Of a DNA stretch of 5,948 nucleotides, positions 5,840-5,948 are shown one piece after another. Below the pieces are notes generated by a model, which saw only the letters and a list, made by a program, of their open reading frames with translations, searched no databases and was not told where the DNA came from. The stretch's first letter is position 1. Each line of letters opens with the position of its first letter. The DNA is from Candidatus Omnitrophota bacterium (GTDB taxonomy: Bacteria > Omnitrophota > Omnitrophia > Omnitrophales > JACROU01): positions 1 through 5,948 of the forward strand of contig JACQQR010000084.1 of assembly GCA_016206875.1 (NCBI GenBank), in the 5' to 3' direction. A program made the position numbers and the translations under genes.

Positions 5840-5948
5840 GTGAAGTTTCAAAGTCAGAGAATAACTTCGTTGTTCCTTTTTGTTTTTTTGTCAGTAGCTT
5901 ATGTAGAACCTTTTTGTTTTTCCGAATTTGCATTGGCTACTACTTCCA
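5840..5948 (+). CDS. Start of a signal-peptide-bearing protein, cut by the window edge
   Basis: A GTG at 5840 opens a frame of 36 complete codons with no stop before the edge. The first residues are MKFQSQR, followed by a hydrophobic core 'ITSLFLFVFLSVAYV' and a plausible cleavage site after 'SEFALA', so this reads as an exported or membrane-anchored protein. The start lies 27 bases after the stop of the large gene with no terminator between, which suggests co-transcription. A purine-rich GGAAAGGG at 5818-5825 is 14 bases ahead, rather far for a ribosome site. The layout (short basic start, SLFLFVF core) resembles the signal peptide of the preceding gene, but too little is present to call a family. 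Confidence 0.55.
   Translation, partial: MKFQSQRITSLFLFVFLSVAYVEPFCFSEFALATTS

Noticed and set aside
1..5948. CRISPR array, tRNA, rRNA, transposase or phage genes
   Set aside because: No regularly spaced repeats, cloverleaf or rRNA-like sequence and no recombinase or phage motifs were found on either strand.

Overview
The window is a bacterial chromosomal segment of intermediate GC with three genes: one complete on the minus strand, one complete and very long on the plus strand, and the first 36 codons of a third on the plus strand. The style suggests an uncultured lineage such as Candidatus Omnitrophota or another PVC-related group. The signs are a long multidomain protein behind a secretion signal, an N-terminal TraB/ChaN-like domain opening with an 'EDAH' motif, a divergent radical SAM gene with a B12-binding-like N-terminus, and a short dispersed palindromic repeat. 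This taxonomic guess rests on remembered family style and not on a search.

Layout: 1-61 holds nothing recognisable. 62-1663 (minus) is a 533-residue radical SAM protein with a B12-binding-like N-terminus, an intact CxxxCxxC cluster motif and a hydrophobic C-terminal segment. 1664-1750 is a very compact control region. It has a strong Shine-Dalgarno for the radical SAM gene, a palindromic TATACT -10 box, and a perfect TGTGA-N6-TCACA operator centred 41.5 bases upstream of the predicted start, the geometry of a class II CRP-activated promoter. 1739-1892 is a 154-bp terminally inverted, hairpin-rich repeat. 1751-5812 (plus) encodes a 1353-residue protein with a signal peptide, a TraB/ChaN-like domain, a glucosamine-6-phosphate deaminase (NagB) domain split by about 143 extra residues, and a histidine-phosphatase (phosphoglycerate-mutase-like) domain. 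Catalytic residues of both enzyme domains are visible. 5840 to the edge is the start of another signal-peptide-bearing protein, 27 bases after the previous stop and so probably co-transcribed.

The most unusual points are the fusion of a TraB-like domain, NagB and a histidine phosphatase behind an export signal; the insertion in NagB between the catalytic Glu and the active-site lid; and the 5' end of the big gene. The palindromic repeat sits exactly where the signal peptide should begin. The only standard start codon in the frame ahead of the signal peptide is a TTG inside the repeat. An ATG upstream of the repeat would give a classical signal peptide if the repeat were removed together with one copy of a possible target duplication.

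How the parts work together is inference. NagB converts glucosamine-6-phosphate to fructose-6-phosphate plus ammonia, and a phosphatase on the same chain could act on the same or a neighbouring sugar phosphate. The radical SAM gene diverges and has its own operator, so it need not be in the same pathway.
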